A stretch of 64,000 bases of DNA from contig NZ_SWFP01000001.1 of NCBI RefSeq assembly GCF_005869225.1, forward strand, positions 186,001 to 250,000, given 5' to 3'. The notes below the pieces were generated by a model. It was given only the letters and a program-made list of their open reading frames with translations, was not told the origin of the DNA and did not search any database. Shown piece by piece: positions 1 through 8,148 of this stretch. A program made the position numbers and the translations under genes. Source of the stretch: Dyadobacter bucti. GTDB taxonomy: Bacteria; Bacteroidota; Bacteroidia; Cytophagales; Spirosomataceae. Positions within the stretch are counted from its first letter, which is position 1, and every line of letters begins with the position of its first letter.

Positions 1-357
1 ACGCCCACTGACGTTGAGCCCGATTTCGATGTCCTCGACCCATTTGTGGAAAAGGCCCTGGAACTTCTTTTTAACAATCCGCACTTAAATCTGGTCAATG
101 TGAATTTCCCGCATAACCCGCTCGGCGTAAGATGGACCCGGCAATCGGTGCGGTTATACGATAATAAGATTGTCCCCGGTCTGGACCCGATGGGGAGAAA
201 GCATTACTGGTTCACCGTAGTGCCTCTGGAAGCAGCCGAAGAAGGGACTGACCGGTGGGCAATCGAGAATAATTTTGTATCCATCACACCACTCCGGCTC
301 GACCTCACCAACGAGGCAGAACTGGTAAAAGCACAGCTGGCTAACCCAATTGTGTAA
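1..357 (+). CDS. surE: 5'/3'-nucleotidase SurE, C-terminal part (5'-truncated by window edge)
   Basis: The reading frame is open from base 1 to the TAA at 355-357, so the gene begins upstream and 118 C-terminal codons are visible. The visible part has the SurE signature order: NVNFP, a VRWTRQS stretch, a V-P-G-x-DP-x-G-x-x-YW block, then FVSITPL and a closing DLTNEAEL. SurE is a metal-dependent phosphatase that removes phosphate from nucleoside monophosphates. The metal-binding N-terminal residues lie outside the window. A hairpin followed by a T run lies just downstream and probably ends the transcript. Family assignment is by recognition of conserved blocks. Confidence 0.88.
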   Translation, partial: TPTDVEPDFDVLDPFVEKALELLFNNPHLNLVNVNFPHNPLGVRWTRQSVRLYDNKIVPGLDPMGRKHYWFTVVPLEAAEEGTDRWAIENNFVSITPLRLDLTNEAELVKAQLANPIV

Positions 358-375
358 GTTCAAAAAACAGCGATC

Positions 376-421
376 ATCCTGTCCGCACGAAGCATTTGTT
401 TCAGGACAGGATTTTTTGTTT
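376..421 (+). terminator. Rho-independent terminator after surE
   Basis: A 9-bp perfect inverted repeat, ATCCTGTCC (376-384) with GGACAGGAT (404-412), encloses a 19-base loop and is followed by TTTTTGTTT. It lies 19 bases after the surE stop codon. Confidence 0.7.
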
Positions 422-529
422 CAAGTCTTTGTCGTTGATTTAAGGGGTAGAATGGCAAAAAAACAGTCTTATTGCCAGACACGCGTTTTTTACTAATCCT
501 GAATCCTGAGAAACCCCTTAGTCCTCACT

Positions 530-1834
530 ATGAAACAAACCAAAACTGGCAATTATCGTTGGGTCATTTGTGCTTTATTATTCTTTGCTACCACAATCAA
601 TTACATCGACAGGCAAATTCTGGGTCTCCTCAAACCCACTCTTGAAATTGAATTTAACTGGTCCGAGTCCGACTACGCTAATATTGTAATGGTTTTTGCC
701 GGCTGCTATGCGCTGGGATACGTGATCTTCGGGAACTTTATCGACAAAATCGGTTCCAAACTGGGATATTCCATTTCCATTATTGTCTGGAGTATTGCCG
801 CGATATTGCACGCTTTTGTCAAAAGCACATTTGGTTTTGGTGCTGTACGCGCACTTTTAGGTTTGGGAGAGGCGGGTAACTTTCCTGCCGCGGTAAAAGC
901 TACAGCGGAATGGTTTCCCAAGCGTGAACGGGCGCTCGCCACCGGGATCTTCAACTCCGGCACAAGCATTGGCGCGGTAGCCGCCCCGATACTCGTGCCC
1001 TGGCTGTTAGGCGCATACGGCTGGCAGGAGGCATTTCTGATCACCGGAGCGCTCGGATTTATCTGGCTGATTTTCTGGTGGTTATTTTATGAAATTCCGT
1101 CGCGGCATAAAAAAGTTACCCAAGAAGAATTTGAATATATCCATAGTGATAATGAAGTAGTGGCGTCTGAAAACGAAAAGCCAATCCAATGGGGCAAACT
1201 GCTTCAGTTGAAACAGACCTGGGTTTTTATCGTAGGCAAGCTGCTCACCGATCCGATCTGGTGGTTTTTTCTGTTCTGGCTGCCTTCCTATTTTGCAACC
1301 ACATTCTCTCTCGACCTTAAAAAGCCAAGCCTTCACCTGGCCATTGTTTACACCGCTACTACATTCGGCAGCATTGGCGGCGGATATTTATCATCCTACC
1401 TGATCCGTCGTGGCTGGGCACCATTACGTGCCAGAAAAACGACGCTTTTGATTGTTGCATTTGCAGTTCTGCCCATTATCCTCGCGCAGTTTGCAACGGA
1501 TATCTGGGTGGCTGTAGGTATTATCAGCCTTGCTACTGCGGCCCACCAGGCGTGGAGTGCGAATATTTTTACCATCGTTTCCGATATTTTTCCAAAAAGG
1601 GCGGTAAGCTCCGTGGTAGGTATCGGCGGCATGGCAGGATCCATCGGCTCTACGCTTTTCCCGCTTCTGGTAGGCTTTCTGCTGGATTATTACAAAGCGG
1701 CGGGCAACATTGGCGCTGGTTACAATATCCTCTTTATTATTTGCGGACTGGCCTATTTTGTCGCGTGGTCAATTATTCAATTCCTTACTTCACGCATGAA
1801 ACCTGTTGAAGATTCGTTAAACGAAATGAAATAA
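530..1834 (+). CDS. MFS transporter, ExuT-like anion:cation symporter family
   Basis: This 434-residue protein is an inner-membrane major facilitator transporter with about twelve hydrophobic segments. The N-terminal block (NYIDRQ in the first helix, near residue 25), the GLGEAGNFPAA motif near residue 111 and the WFPKRERALATGIFNSG block are typical of hexuronate and related sugar-acid symporters (ACS family). The substrate cannot be read from sequence; a uronate or another organic anion is the best guess. The next gene, encoding a heme-containing lipoprotein, follows closely on the same strand and may share the transcript. The ATG at 530 begins directly before the first helix. Confidence 0.85.
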   Translation: MKQTKTGNYRWVICALLFFATTINYIDRQILGLLKPTLEIEFNWSESDYANIVMVFAGCYALGYVIFGNFIDKIGSKLGYSISIIVWSIAAILHAFVKSTFGFGAVRALLGLGEAGNFPAAVKATAEWFPKRERALATGIFNSGTSIGAVAAPILVPWLLGAYGWQEAFLITGALGFIWLIFWWLFYEIPSRHKKVTQEEFEYIHSDNEVVASENEKPIQWGKLLQLKQTWVFIVGKLLTDPIWWFFLFWLPSYFATTFSLDLKKPSLHLAIVYTATTFGSIGGGYLSSYLIRRGWAPLRARKTTLLIVAFAVLPIILAQFATDIWVAVGIISLATAAHQAWSANIFTIVSDIFPKRAVSSVVGIGGMAGSIGSTLFPLLVGFLLDYYKAAGNIGAGYNILFIICGLAYFVAWSIIQFLTSRMKPVEDSLNEMK

Positions 1835-1909
1835 GCGGGAACTTGCGAAAACCCCGAAATGCCGGAGGTCACTCCTATCTACCAATTTAATGACAGACAA
1901 ACTTCTAAC

Positions 1910-4225
1910 ATGAAAAAGTACCGTTATTCCCTTCTTTTTCTGACCATTTCTTTCACGTTAATTTATTGCAAAACCAATAAACAAACCATTTCCAAACAAC
2001 CGGTAGCTGCAGAAACCGTAAAACAGGAAGTGCAGCATCCTCAGGCGGTGACATCTCCGATTATTCCGGGGGAAGAGGCCATCAAAAAAATGCAGGTTGA
2101 GGAAGGGTTTGAAGTGAAGCTGGTGGCCGCGGAACCGCTGGTCAGTGCCCCGGTTGCTATGGTTTTTGATGATCTGGCAAGAATGTGGGTGGTAGAAATG
2201 GTCGGATATATGCCCGATACCGTCGGCACCGGCGAAGATATCCCGAACGGAAACATCGTGATGCTGGAAGACAAAGATAAAGACGGTGTGTACGATCAGC
2301 GAACCGTCATCATCGACTCACTTGTATTGCCACGGGCAATTTGCCTGATCGAAAACGGTATTCTCGTAGCTGAACCAACCAATCTTTGGTTTTACGAATT
2401 AAAAAACGGCAAGGCCGGAAAACGGACACTTGTGGACGGCAAATACACCGAGGGCGGCAATGTAGAGCACCAGCCCAACGGCCTGCTGCGCGCCATGGAT
2501 AACTGGATTTATAATGCCAAATCAGACAAACGTTACCGGAGAAAAGGAGAAAAATGGCTGATCGAACATACCCATTTCCGCGGGCAGTGGGGAATCAGTC
2601 AGGATAATTACGGGCGTTTATACTACAATAACAATTCACAGAACCTGCTCGGAGATTACTTTCCGCCGGGACTGGGCGCAGGCAACAAAAACCAGAAAGG
2701 AGTAGCAGGTTTTAATGAAAAAACGGTTGCCAACAATAAGGTTTACCCGATCCACCCCACTCCGGGTGTAAACCGCGGTTATATGAAGGGCATTCTGGAC
2801 GACAGCCTTCGCCTCAATGAATTTACCGCTGCCGCAGCACCGGTCGTTTACCGCGGCGACCTGTTTGGCGAAGCATACGAATCCAATTCATTTGTACCGG
2901 AACCATCCGCAAACCTGATCAAACGCAATTTGCCGGGCGAAAAAGGCATTGTAGTAAAAGGTGAACAAGCGTATAAAGGAAAAGAATTCCTCGCCAGCAC
3001 AGACGAGCGTTTCAGGCCTGTAAGCCTGTACAATGCACCCGACGGAGCAATGTATATCCTGGATATGTACCGTGGGATCATCCAGCATAAAACATATCTG
3101 ACACCGTACCTGAAATCCCAGATCGGAAAAAGGGAGCTTACACAGCCGCTTTCCTGCGGCCGGATTTACAAAATTGTCCCCAAGGGGGCAAAAACCCAGC
3201 CGCTGCTCATCCCGGACGATGCCAGCCGGCTTGTGAAACTGCTCAGCCATCCAAACGGTTGGGTACGCGACAGGGCACAGCAAAAGCTGATCGACGGTAA
3301 ATACAATCAGACACTGCCAGCTCTCCGTGAAGCGCTCAGGCAAACCGCAGATCCGATCCTCGCAAGCCATGCACTATGGACGCTGGAAGGACTCAATTCC
3401 CTACGGACCGAAGAGGTATTGGCGTTGATGAAACTACCTAACTGGCCATTGCGTATGCAGGCATTTGCCGCGACACCGTCTGTCATAACGCCGACGTCGT
3501 ACAAAGTTTTCGCATCGGCATTTGAGACAATGATCAATGAAAATGACAGTATAGCAGCGCCTTGCATTGCATTTCTTTGTAAAAACATCGAGACTTTTGA
3601 CCAGCCTGCCGCCAACACCCTGCTCGTCCGGCTCGCGACCAAATATCCAAGCAACAGATATGTAGCCGACGCGGTGATCAGCAATTTGCACGACAGGGAG
3701 GAAATATTCATGAATGAAGTTTCTCCTTTGCTTCCGACAGAAAGCACTACCTTTTCCAAACAACTGCAGCGCATCATAACAACCGTAAGAAGCGCGCAGG
3801 CAAACCGCAACCCGGAACTGCTTAAAAAGGAATTCCCGAAAGGAGAAGCCCTTTTCACATCTGTATGCCAGACCTGCCACGGACCTGACGGAAGCGGGGT
3901 AAAATCACTGGCCCCTCCGCTGAACCAGTCGGAATGGGTGACGGGAAATAAGGAGAAACTAATATCCATTGTGCTGTTCGGGTTAACCGGGCCGGTAAAG
4001 GTGAACGGACATGTATACCAGACCCCGGAAGTGAGTGGCGATATGCCTGGCATCGGCTACGATCCGGATATGCCAAGTGAAGACATCGCTGAGTTGCTGA
4101 GCTTTATCCGTAAATCCTGGCGCAACAATGCCGAGAAGGTAACCACTGAGGAAGTAGTTAAAACAAGACAAAAACTAAGCGGACGACAAAAGGCTTTTAC
4201 TGAGTCGGAGCTGAATAATATTTAA
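1910..4225 (+). CDS. PVC-type dehydrogenase-like lipoprotein with C-terminal cytochrome c domain
   Basis: I chose the ATG at 1910 over an in-frame ATG at 1859 because it starts a lipoprotein signal (MKKYR, hydrophobic stretch, then a Cys near residue 20). The protein has 771 residues. The N-terminal half resembles the putative membrane-bound dehydrogenase (beta-propeller) domain first noted in Planctomycetes and Verrucomicrobia. The middle, about residues 430-630, looks helical and HEAT-like. The C-terminus carries one heme c motif, CQTCH at residues 653-657, with downstream Met residues that could be the sixth ligand. It is probably a periplasm-facing electron-transfer oxidoreductase acting on a sugar-type substrate; the substrate is unknown. 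It may be co-transcribed with the MFS gene. Confidence 0.8.
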   Translation: MKKYRYSLLFLTISFTLIYCKTNKQTISKQPVAAETVKQEVQHPQAVTSPIIPGEEAIKKMQVEEGFEVKLVAAEPLVSAPVAMVFDDLARMWVVEMVGYMPDTVGTGEDIPNGNIVMLEDKDKDGVYDQRTVIIDSLVLPRAICLIENGILVAEPTNLWFYELKNGKAGKRTLVDGKYTEGGNVEHQPNGLLRAMDNWIYNAKSDKRYRRKGEKWLIEHTHFRGQWGISQDNYGRLYYNNNSQNLLGDYFPPGLGAGNKNQKGVAGFNEKTVANNKVYPIHPTPGVNRGYMKGILDDSLRLNEFTAAAAPVVYRGDLFGEAYESNSFVPEPSANLIKRNLPGEKGIVVKGEQAYKGKEFLASTDERFRPVSLYNAPDGAMYILDMYRGIIQHKTYLTPYLKSQIGKRELTQPLSCGRIYKIVPKGAKTQPLLIPDDASRLVKLLSHPNGWVRDRAQQKLIDGKYNQTLPALREALRQTADPILASHALWTLEGLNSLRTEEVLALMKLPNWPLRMQAFAATPSVITPTSYKVFASAFETMINENDSIAAPCIAFLCKNIETFDQPAANTLLVRLATKYPSNRYVADAVISNLHDREEIFMNEVSPLLPTESTTFSKQLQRIITTVRSAQANRNPELLKKEFPKGEALFTSVCQTCHGPDGSGVKSLAPPLNQSEWVTGNKEKLISIVLFGLTGPVKVNGHVYQTPEVSGDMPGIGYDPDMPSEDIAELLSFIRKSWRNNAEKVTTEEVVKTRQKLSGRQKAFTESELNNI

Positions 4226-4235
4226 TGGCAAGACG

Positions 4236-4282
4236 GATGAATTCAGGGAAAGCCCTAATTTCGCTGCCTGAATTCATCTTTT
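4236..4282 (+). terminator. Hairpin terminator or attenuator before the RNA methyltransferase gene
   Basis: A 12-bp perfect stem, GATGAATTCAGG (4236-4247) with CCTGAATTCATC (4267-4278), has a 19-base loop and is followed by TTTT. It ends 8 bases before the next ATG at 4291, so it lies in the leader of that gene as well as after the cytochrome gene. Confidence 0.65.
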
Positions 4283-4290
4283 GACACCAT

Positions 4291-5472
4291 ATGTCCTTTT
4301 ACACCACTCCCGCCCCGGTCATTGTTACCTGCCACAAACGCCTCGCTCCTTACCTGGAACAGGAAGTTAAAGACTTGGGATTTGATGTTGAGGAAGCTTT
4401 CATTACGGGTATCCGCACAAAAGGAACCATCAACGACTGCATCCGGCTTAACCTGAATCTCTACTGCGCAAGCCAGGTTCTTTACAGTCTCGGATCTTTC
4501 AAAGCCGACCATCCCGACGACGTTTACAAGCATTTTTCAAATATTGCCTGGGAGGATATCCTGCCCGATCCCGGTTACTTTTCAGTGACCAGCAACGTCC
4601 AGCATCCTTCGATCAACAACAGCATGTTTGCGAACCTGCGGGTCAAGGACGCGATCGTGGACAGGTTCCGTGAAAAGAAAGGCACGCGGCCCTCCACGGG
4701 TTCCGAGCTCACAGGCGCAGTAGTACACCTTTTCTGGAAAAACGAATATGCAGAGGCTTTTATAGATACTTCCGGCGATTCGCTCGCCCGTCATGGTTAC
4801 CGGAAAATACCCGGCAGGGCGCCGATGCTGGAGGCGTTGGCGGCAGCAACCATACTGGCAAGCCGGTGGAACAAAACCTCATCATTTGTAAATCCGATGT
4901 GTGGGTCCGGGACGCTGGCGATCGAAGCCGCGCTGATCGCTACCAACAGCCGGCCAGGACTTTTCCGTGATAACTATGCTTTCATGCATTTGCTGGGGTA
5001 TGATCAGGAAGTATATTACGCCGAGCAGGACAAATTGGAAGAGCAGATCATAGCTATACCGGACCTGAAAATCATAGCCACCGATTACAGCAACGTCGCC
5101 ATAGCAAACGCGCGAAAAAACGCGATTGCCGCAGGCGTTGCGGATATGATCGAATTTGAGGTTTGCGATTTTGCGGATACTTTGGTACCACAGATCAATA
5201 AGGGTGTCTTTTTTATCAACCCGGAATACGGGGACCGTTTGGGAGAAATCGGAGAACTTGAAGAAACCTATGCCCGAATCGGGGATTTTATGAAACAAAA
5301 ATGCGGCGGTTATTACGGCTATGTATTCACCGGCAACCTTGACCTGGCAAAGAAAATCGGACTTAAAGCAAAACGCAGAATTGAGTTTTATACCAGTAAA
5401 ATCGACTGCAGGCTGCTGGAATACGAACTTTATGAAGGAACAAGGCGTGAGATTGTCGTTGGCCCGTTCTGA
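4291..5472 (+). CDS. THUMP domain class I SAM-dependent RNA methyltransferase (RlmL N-terminal-type)
   Basis: This 393-residue protein matches the rRNA N2-guanosine methyltransferase half of RlmL (YcbY): an N-terminal ferredoxin-like/THUMP RNA-binding region (about 1-160), a linker with GYRKIPGRAPM, and a Rossmann methyltransferase domain. SAM motif I is NPMCGSGTLA beginning at N201, with ATDYSNVAI as the acidic ribose-binding strand. Motif IV reads NPEYG (310-314) where most relatives have NPPY. The second methyltransferase domain (RlmK) found in Escherichia coli RlmL is absent, as is usual outside gammaproteobacteria. The predicted substrate is 23S rRNA. The start lies just after a hairpin. 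Confidence 0.82.
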   Translation: MSFYTTPAPVIVTCHKRLAPYLEQEVKDLGFDVEEAFITGIRTKGTINDCIRLNLNLYCASQVLYSLGSFKADHPDDVYKHFSNIAWEDILPDPGYFSVTSNVQHPSINNSMFANLRVKDAIVDRFREKKGTRPSTGSELTGAVVHLFWKNEYAEAFIDTSGDSLARHGYRKIPGRAPMLEALAAATILASRWNKTSSFVNPMCGSGTLAIEAALIATNSRPGLFRDNYAFMHLLGYDQEVYYAEQDKLEEQIIAIPDLKIIATDYSNVAIANARKNAIAAGVADMIEFEVCDFADTLVPQINKGVFFINPEYGDRLGEIGELEETYARIGDFMKQKCGGYYGYVFTGNLDLAKKIGLKAKRRIEFYTSKIDCRLLEYELYEGTRREIVVGPF

Positions 5473-5553
5473 CTTCCCGGACCAGACTGGAACATCCGAT
5501 CAGACTGGCATAATATTTATACTTTACATGACAGAACCAATATTTTAAATGTC

Positions 5554-5730
5554 ATGAAGCAGTCACAAAAATCGGGGAATTTGCAACAACATCAAGTTTC
5601 CAAATCACGTACTGAAAACAAGGACAACCTGGATAGCAGGCACAAAGAGGAAGAGATGGTGAAGGGAAACCACATCACTAATAATCAGAAAGAGCATCGC
5701 AGTTCGGGAAAACAACAGCAAGAACAATAG
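5554..5730 (+). CDS. Small hydrophilic protein, 58 residues, unknown function
   Basis: An ATG at 5554 opens a 58-codon frame ending TAG at 5728-5730. The product is rich in Gln, Lys, Asn, Ser, Glu and His, with no hydrophobic segment, so it would be soluble and probably disordered. A strong terminator begins 35 bases after the stop, which supports the interval being a transcribed unit. I do not recognise the family. The alternative is a non-coding transcript ending at the same terminator. Confidence 0.5.
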   Translation: MKQSQKSGNLQQHQVSKSRTENKDNLDSRHKEEEMVKGNHITNNQKEHRSSGKQQQEQ

Positions 5731-5764
5731 TTAAAGCTGCTTAAAATATTGTTTTCTAAATTAG

Positions 5765-5812
5765 AAGGAGCCCTGCACGAAATTCGATTTCGGTTGCTAG
5801 GCTCCTTTTTTT
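5765..5812 (+). terminator. Rho-independent terminator
   Basis: Outer stem AAGGAGCC (5765-5772) pairs with GGCTCCTT (5800-5807). Inside the loop, CGAAAT and ATTTCG can form a second small hairpin. A run of T follows to 5812. Confidence 0.75.
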
Positions 5813-5941
5813 GTGCCTGAAAAGTATCTCCGGTTAGGCCTAGTTTTAGTTAGGTTTAGTTTTCAACCGCCTGACTAAGACTAGGCTTAACTGATGTTAA
5901 CAAACGCCTAACTAACTTCAATCGCGCCAAATTATAAATAC
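5813..5941. repeat. Nested inverted repeats around TTAGG/CCTAA units upstream of DUF3891 gene
   Basis: GTTAGGCCTAGT on the left is matched by ACTAGGCTTAAC on the right with one mismatch. An inner GTTTTAGTTAGGTTTAG stretch is matched by CGCCTAACTAAC near the right end. The repeats fill the 129-base gap between the terminator and the ATG at 5942, so they may be an operator or an RNA structure. Function is inferred only from position. Confidence 0.45.
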
Positions 5942-6682
5942 ATGGTAGTCAATTATCAGGAAAACGGGTGGCAAATCATTTCTCAGAGGGCGCACGGACT
6001 GCTGGCCGGGCAAATTTGCTTTCATTGGAAAAAAGACCTCTGCCCTGACCGCTGGGTAGAAACAATTATCGCGACGACAGAGCATGACGACGCTTTCAAC
6101 GAATTTTATAACGACGACATACTACTCAATGAAAACGGTGGGCCTTTGAACTTCAAAATGCGCAGGTTCGAGAAGGATAAATGTGAGGAACTGATGCAGC
6201 TGGCATTATCCAAGAGCCGGTACATTGCCCTTCTGACATCCCGCCATATACAGTTTTTGTACAAAGCAACGAATGATAAAAAGGCTTTACTGTTTTGTAA
6301 AGAATTAGAAAAAGCAGATAAGAAATGGCTGAAAGAAGCCGGTATATCTGCAGAAGAAATCTCAAAAGCATACAGCATCCTGCAATGGTGCGATGCTTTT
6401 TCGCTGCTGATCTGCCAACAGCTGATACAACCTGAAAACCGCAAAATTGAAATCAGCAGCGGCAATGGTGACCAGCATTACCAGTTGCACAGTGCGGACA
6501 ACAAAAAACTGATCGTCGAACCCTGGCCTTTTGAAAATGATCATTTCGAAATCAGGTATGAATCGAAGCTCGTGCCGCAGTTAAAATTTAAGGACGTACG
6601 GGAATTTCGGAATAAATTAAAAGAGGCCCCGGTTACCCAGCATACCTATATGGTAGCAAAACAGGAAAATGCTGAAAGTTGA
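5942..6682 (+). CDS. DUF3891 family protein
   Basis: This 246-residue cytoplasmic protein has the features of DUF3891: an N-terminal Q-RAHGLLAGQI segment with a conserved His near residue 18, an ATTEHDD segment with another His-Asp pair, a helical middle with SRHIQFLY, and a WCDAFSLLICQQ helix. The arrangement of His and Asp in helices suggests a metal site, but no reaction is established for the family. There is no signal peptide. Inverted repeats lie in its leader. Confidence 0.72.
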   Translation: MVVNYQENGWQIISQRAHGLLAGQICFHWKKDLCPDRWVETIIATTEHDDAFNEFYNDDILLNENGGPLNFKMRRFEKDKCEELMQLALSKSRYIALLTSRHIQFLYKATNDKKALLFCKELEKADKKWLKEAGISAEEISKAYSILQWCDAFSLLICQQLIQPENRKIEISSGNGDQHYQLHSADNKKLIVEPWPFENDHFEIRYESKLVPQLKFKDVREFRNKLKEAPVTQHTYMVAKQENAES

Positions 6683-6771
6683 AATCCGGGAATTCAATTT
6701 TTCATGCCGGGTCTTCGTTCAGTAGCTGACGGCACCACAAGCCGTTTTCCTCCCGAAAAGCAACCAGCCGT

Positions 6772-7344
6772 ATGAGAATATTCATTTTGTGCATTTTGAT
6801 ATTCCTTTCCACAACTTCCTGCGAGTGGCTGGGCAATACCCCGGGTTTCGGCGACGATTTTATTACATACACGATCCGGTCAGGAGAACATGAAGTCAGT
6901 AACAACGTCAGCTCACTTTTCACGTCCAGTTCCATGCGTTTTCAGGTCCTGTTTGACAGCAGCTGTGTATACAAAACGAAAATTCCTGAAAATCAAAATG
7001 ATATCAATAAACTGATGGGCTTTTCAGACTGCAGTTCGCAGCATCAACAAAACAGCGCACGTTTCGGATGGAACTGGCGGGAAGGTGCCCTTCGTATGTA
7101 TGCCTACGTTTATGTGAATGGACAGCGCCAGGAACGGGAGCTGGGCACCGCGGAGATCAATGAAATTACAAGCTGCAAGATCGAGCTTCGCGAAAACTCC
7201 TATATCTTCACTCACCGGGGCGTCGAAACTGCTATGCCGAGACACTGCTCAGGCGGCGTGGGCGTCGCATATAAACTGCTCCCCTATTTTGGCGGAGATG
7301 AAACCGCTCCCCAGGAAATCAAAATCAAGATCAGGAACCTGTGA
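6772..7344 (+). CDS. Putative lipoprotein, unknown function
   Basis: The 190-residue product begins MRIF followed by a hydrophobic stretch and Thr-Ser-Cys at residues 15-17, a lipoprotein signal of the loose Bacteroidota kind. The mature part has about five more cysteines and is otherwise polar with beta-type patterns. I do not recognise a family. It would sit on the periplasmic side of a membrane. It starts 90 bases after the DUF3891 gene, so co-transcription is possible. Confidence 0.62.
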   Translation: MRIFILCILIFLSTTSCEWLGNTPGFGDDFITYTIRSGEHEVSNNVSSLFTSSSMRFQVLFDSSCVYKTKIPENQNDINKLMGFSDCSSQHQQNSARFGWNWREGALRMYAYVYVNGQRQERELGTAEINEITSCKIELRENSYIFTHRGVETAMPRHCSGGVGVAYKLLPYFGGDETAPQEIKIKIRNL

Positions 7345-7646
7345 GCGATCCTGACTAGCGGGTTACACACCCCTGGGAAGATTTTCCCCAACCGGGCAAT
7401 TCGCACTGCAAGATTTGAATTGTATGGGATAAACACTGCTGTACGACCAAAATATTTTTGACAGAAAACACGAGGCCGGGTACGACAAGTGGAACAGATT
7501 TGGTAAAATTGCCACGACGTACGCTACGACCTTAACCCGGATGCATTGTTATGCTGAACTAATGAAAAAAGTCACAACCGAAACGTTTATTGCTGAACGC
7601 CAGAAACCGCGCCAGGCTGCCATTAACATTTTAATCCCAGTTCAAG
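7345..7646. other. Intergenic region of 302 bases with a weak promoter-like element
   Basis: TATTTTTG at 7453-7460 fits the Bacteroidota -7 consensus TAnnTTTG, but no TTG lies 19-21 bases upstream, so it is a weak candidate. A 30-codon frame opens with ATG at 7562 and overlaps the start of the next gene; it could be a leader peptide, but nothing else supports coding. No other structure was seen. Confidence 0.35.
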
Positions 7647-7916
7647 ATGACTGATCAAAAGCATTTTAGCAAAGCGTTATTAGCAGAAATTTTATCATTT
7701 CTCGATGAAGTGAGTGAGATGAACGAAGACACCGAATATGATTCTTCCAAGGAACACCTGGTGAACGCAATCATTGATTTTGTAAAAACAAAGGAAAAGA
7801 CTTCCATTGCGGAAGATTTCGAGACGCCGTTTATACACCCTATGATCACAATCCAGAAATGGGTGGAAGAATTGAAACTTCTGGTCGGACAATCTATCCA
7901 GGAACTGCCATCTTGA
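7647..7916 (+). CDS. Hypothetical protein, 89 residues
   Basis: A small, acidic, helical and soluble protein with no signal peptide and no recognised motif. It has a plausible ATG at 7647. It lies upstream of the signalling block but is separated from it by 232 bases, so a link is not implied. Confidence 0.5.
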   Translation: MTDQKHFSKALLAEILSFLDEVSEMNEDTEYDSSKEHLVNAIIDFVKTKEKTSIAEDFETPFIHPMITIQKWVEELKLLVGQSIQELPS

Positions 7917-8148
7917 AAAATTAGGCTATTCCGCGATCTGAACTATTTTTGGTACAATTCTTTTAAACAGAACTGGGTTTACACACACTCACCTATGCAC
8001 TATGTGCACACTTACTCTGTGAATCGCTTGTTTTCGCACAGACCCACATCAACGAATCTGTAAAATGGATGGATGACGGTAATTGAAAAACTGTTGTCGA
8101 CCAGCTCAGTAATCCGAAAACAGCTATGATAATTTTGTACGATTTACT

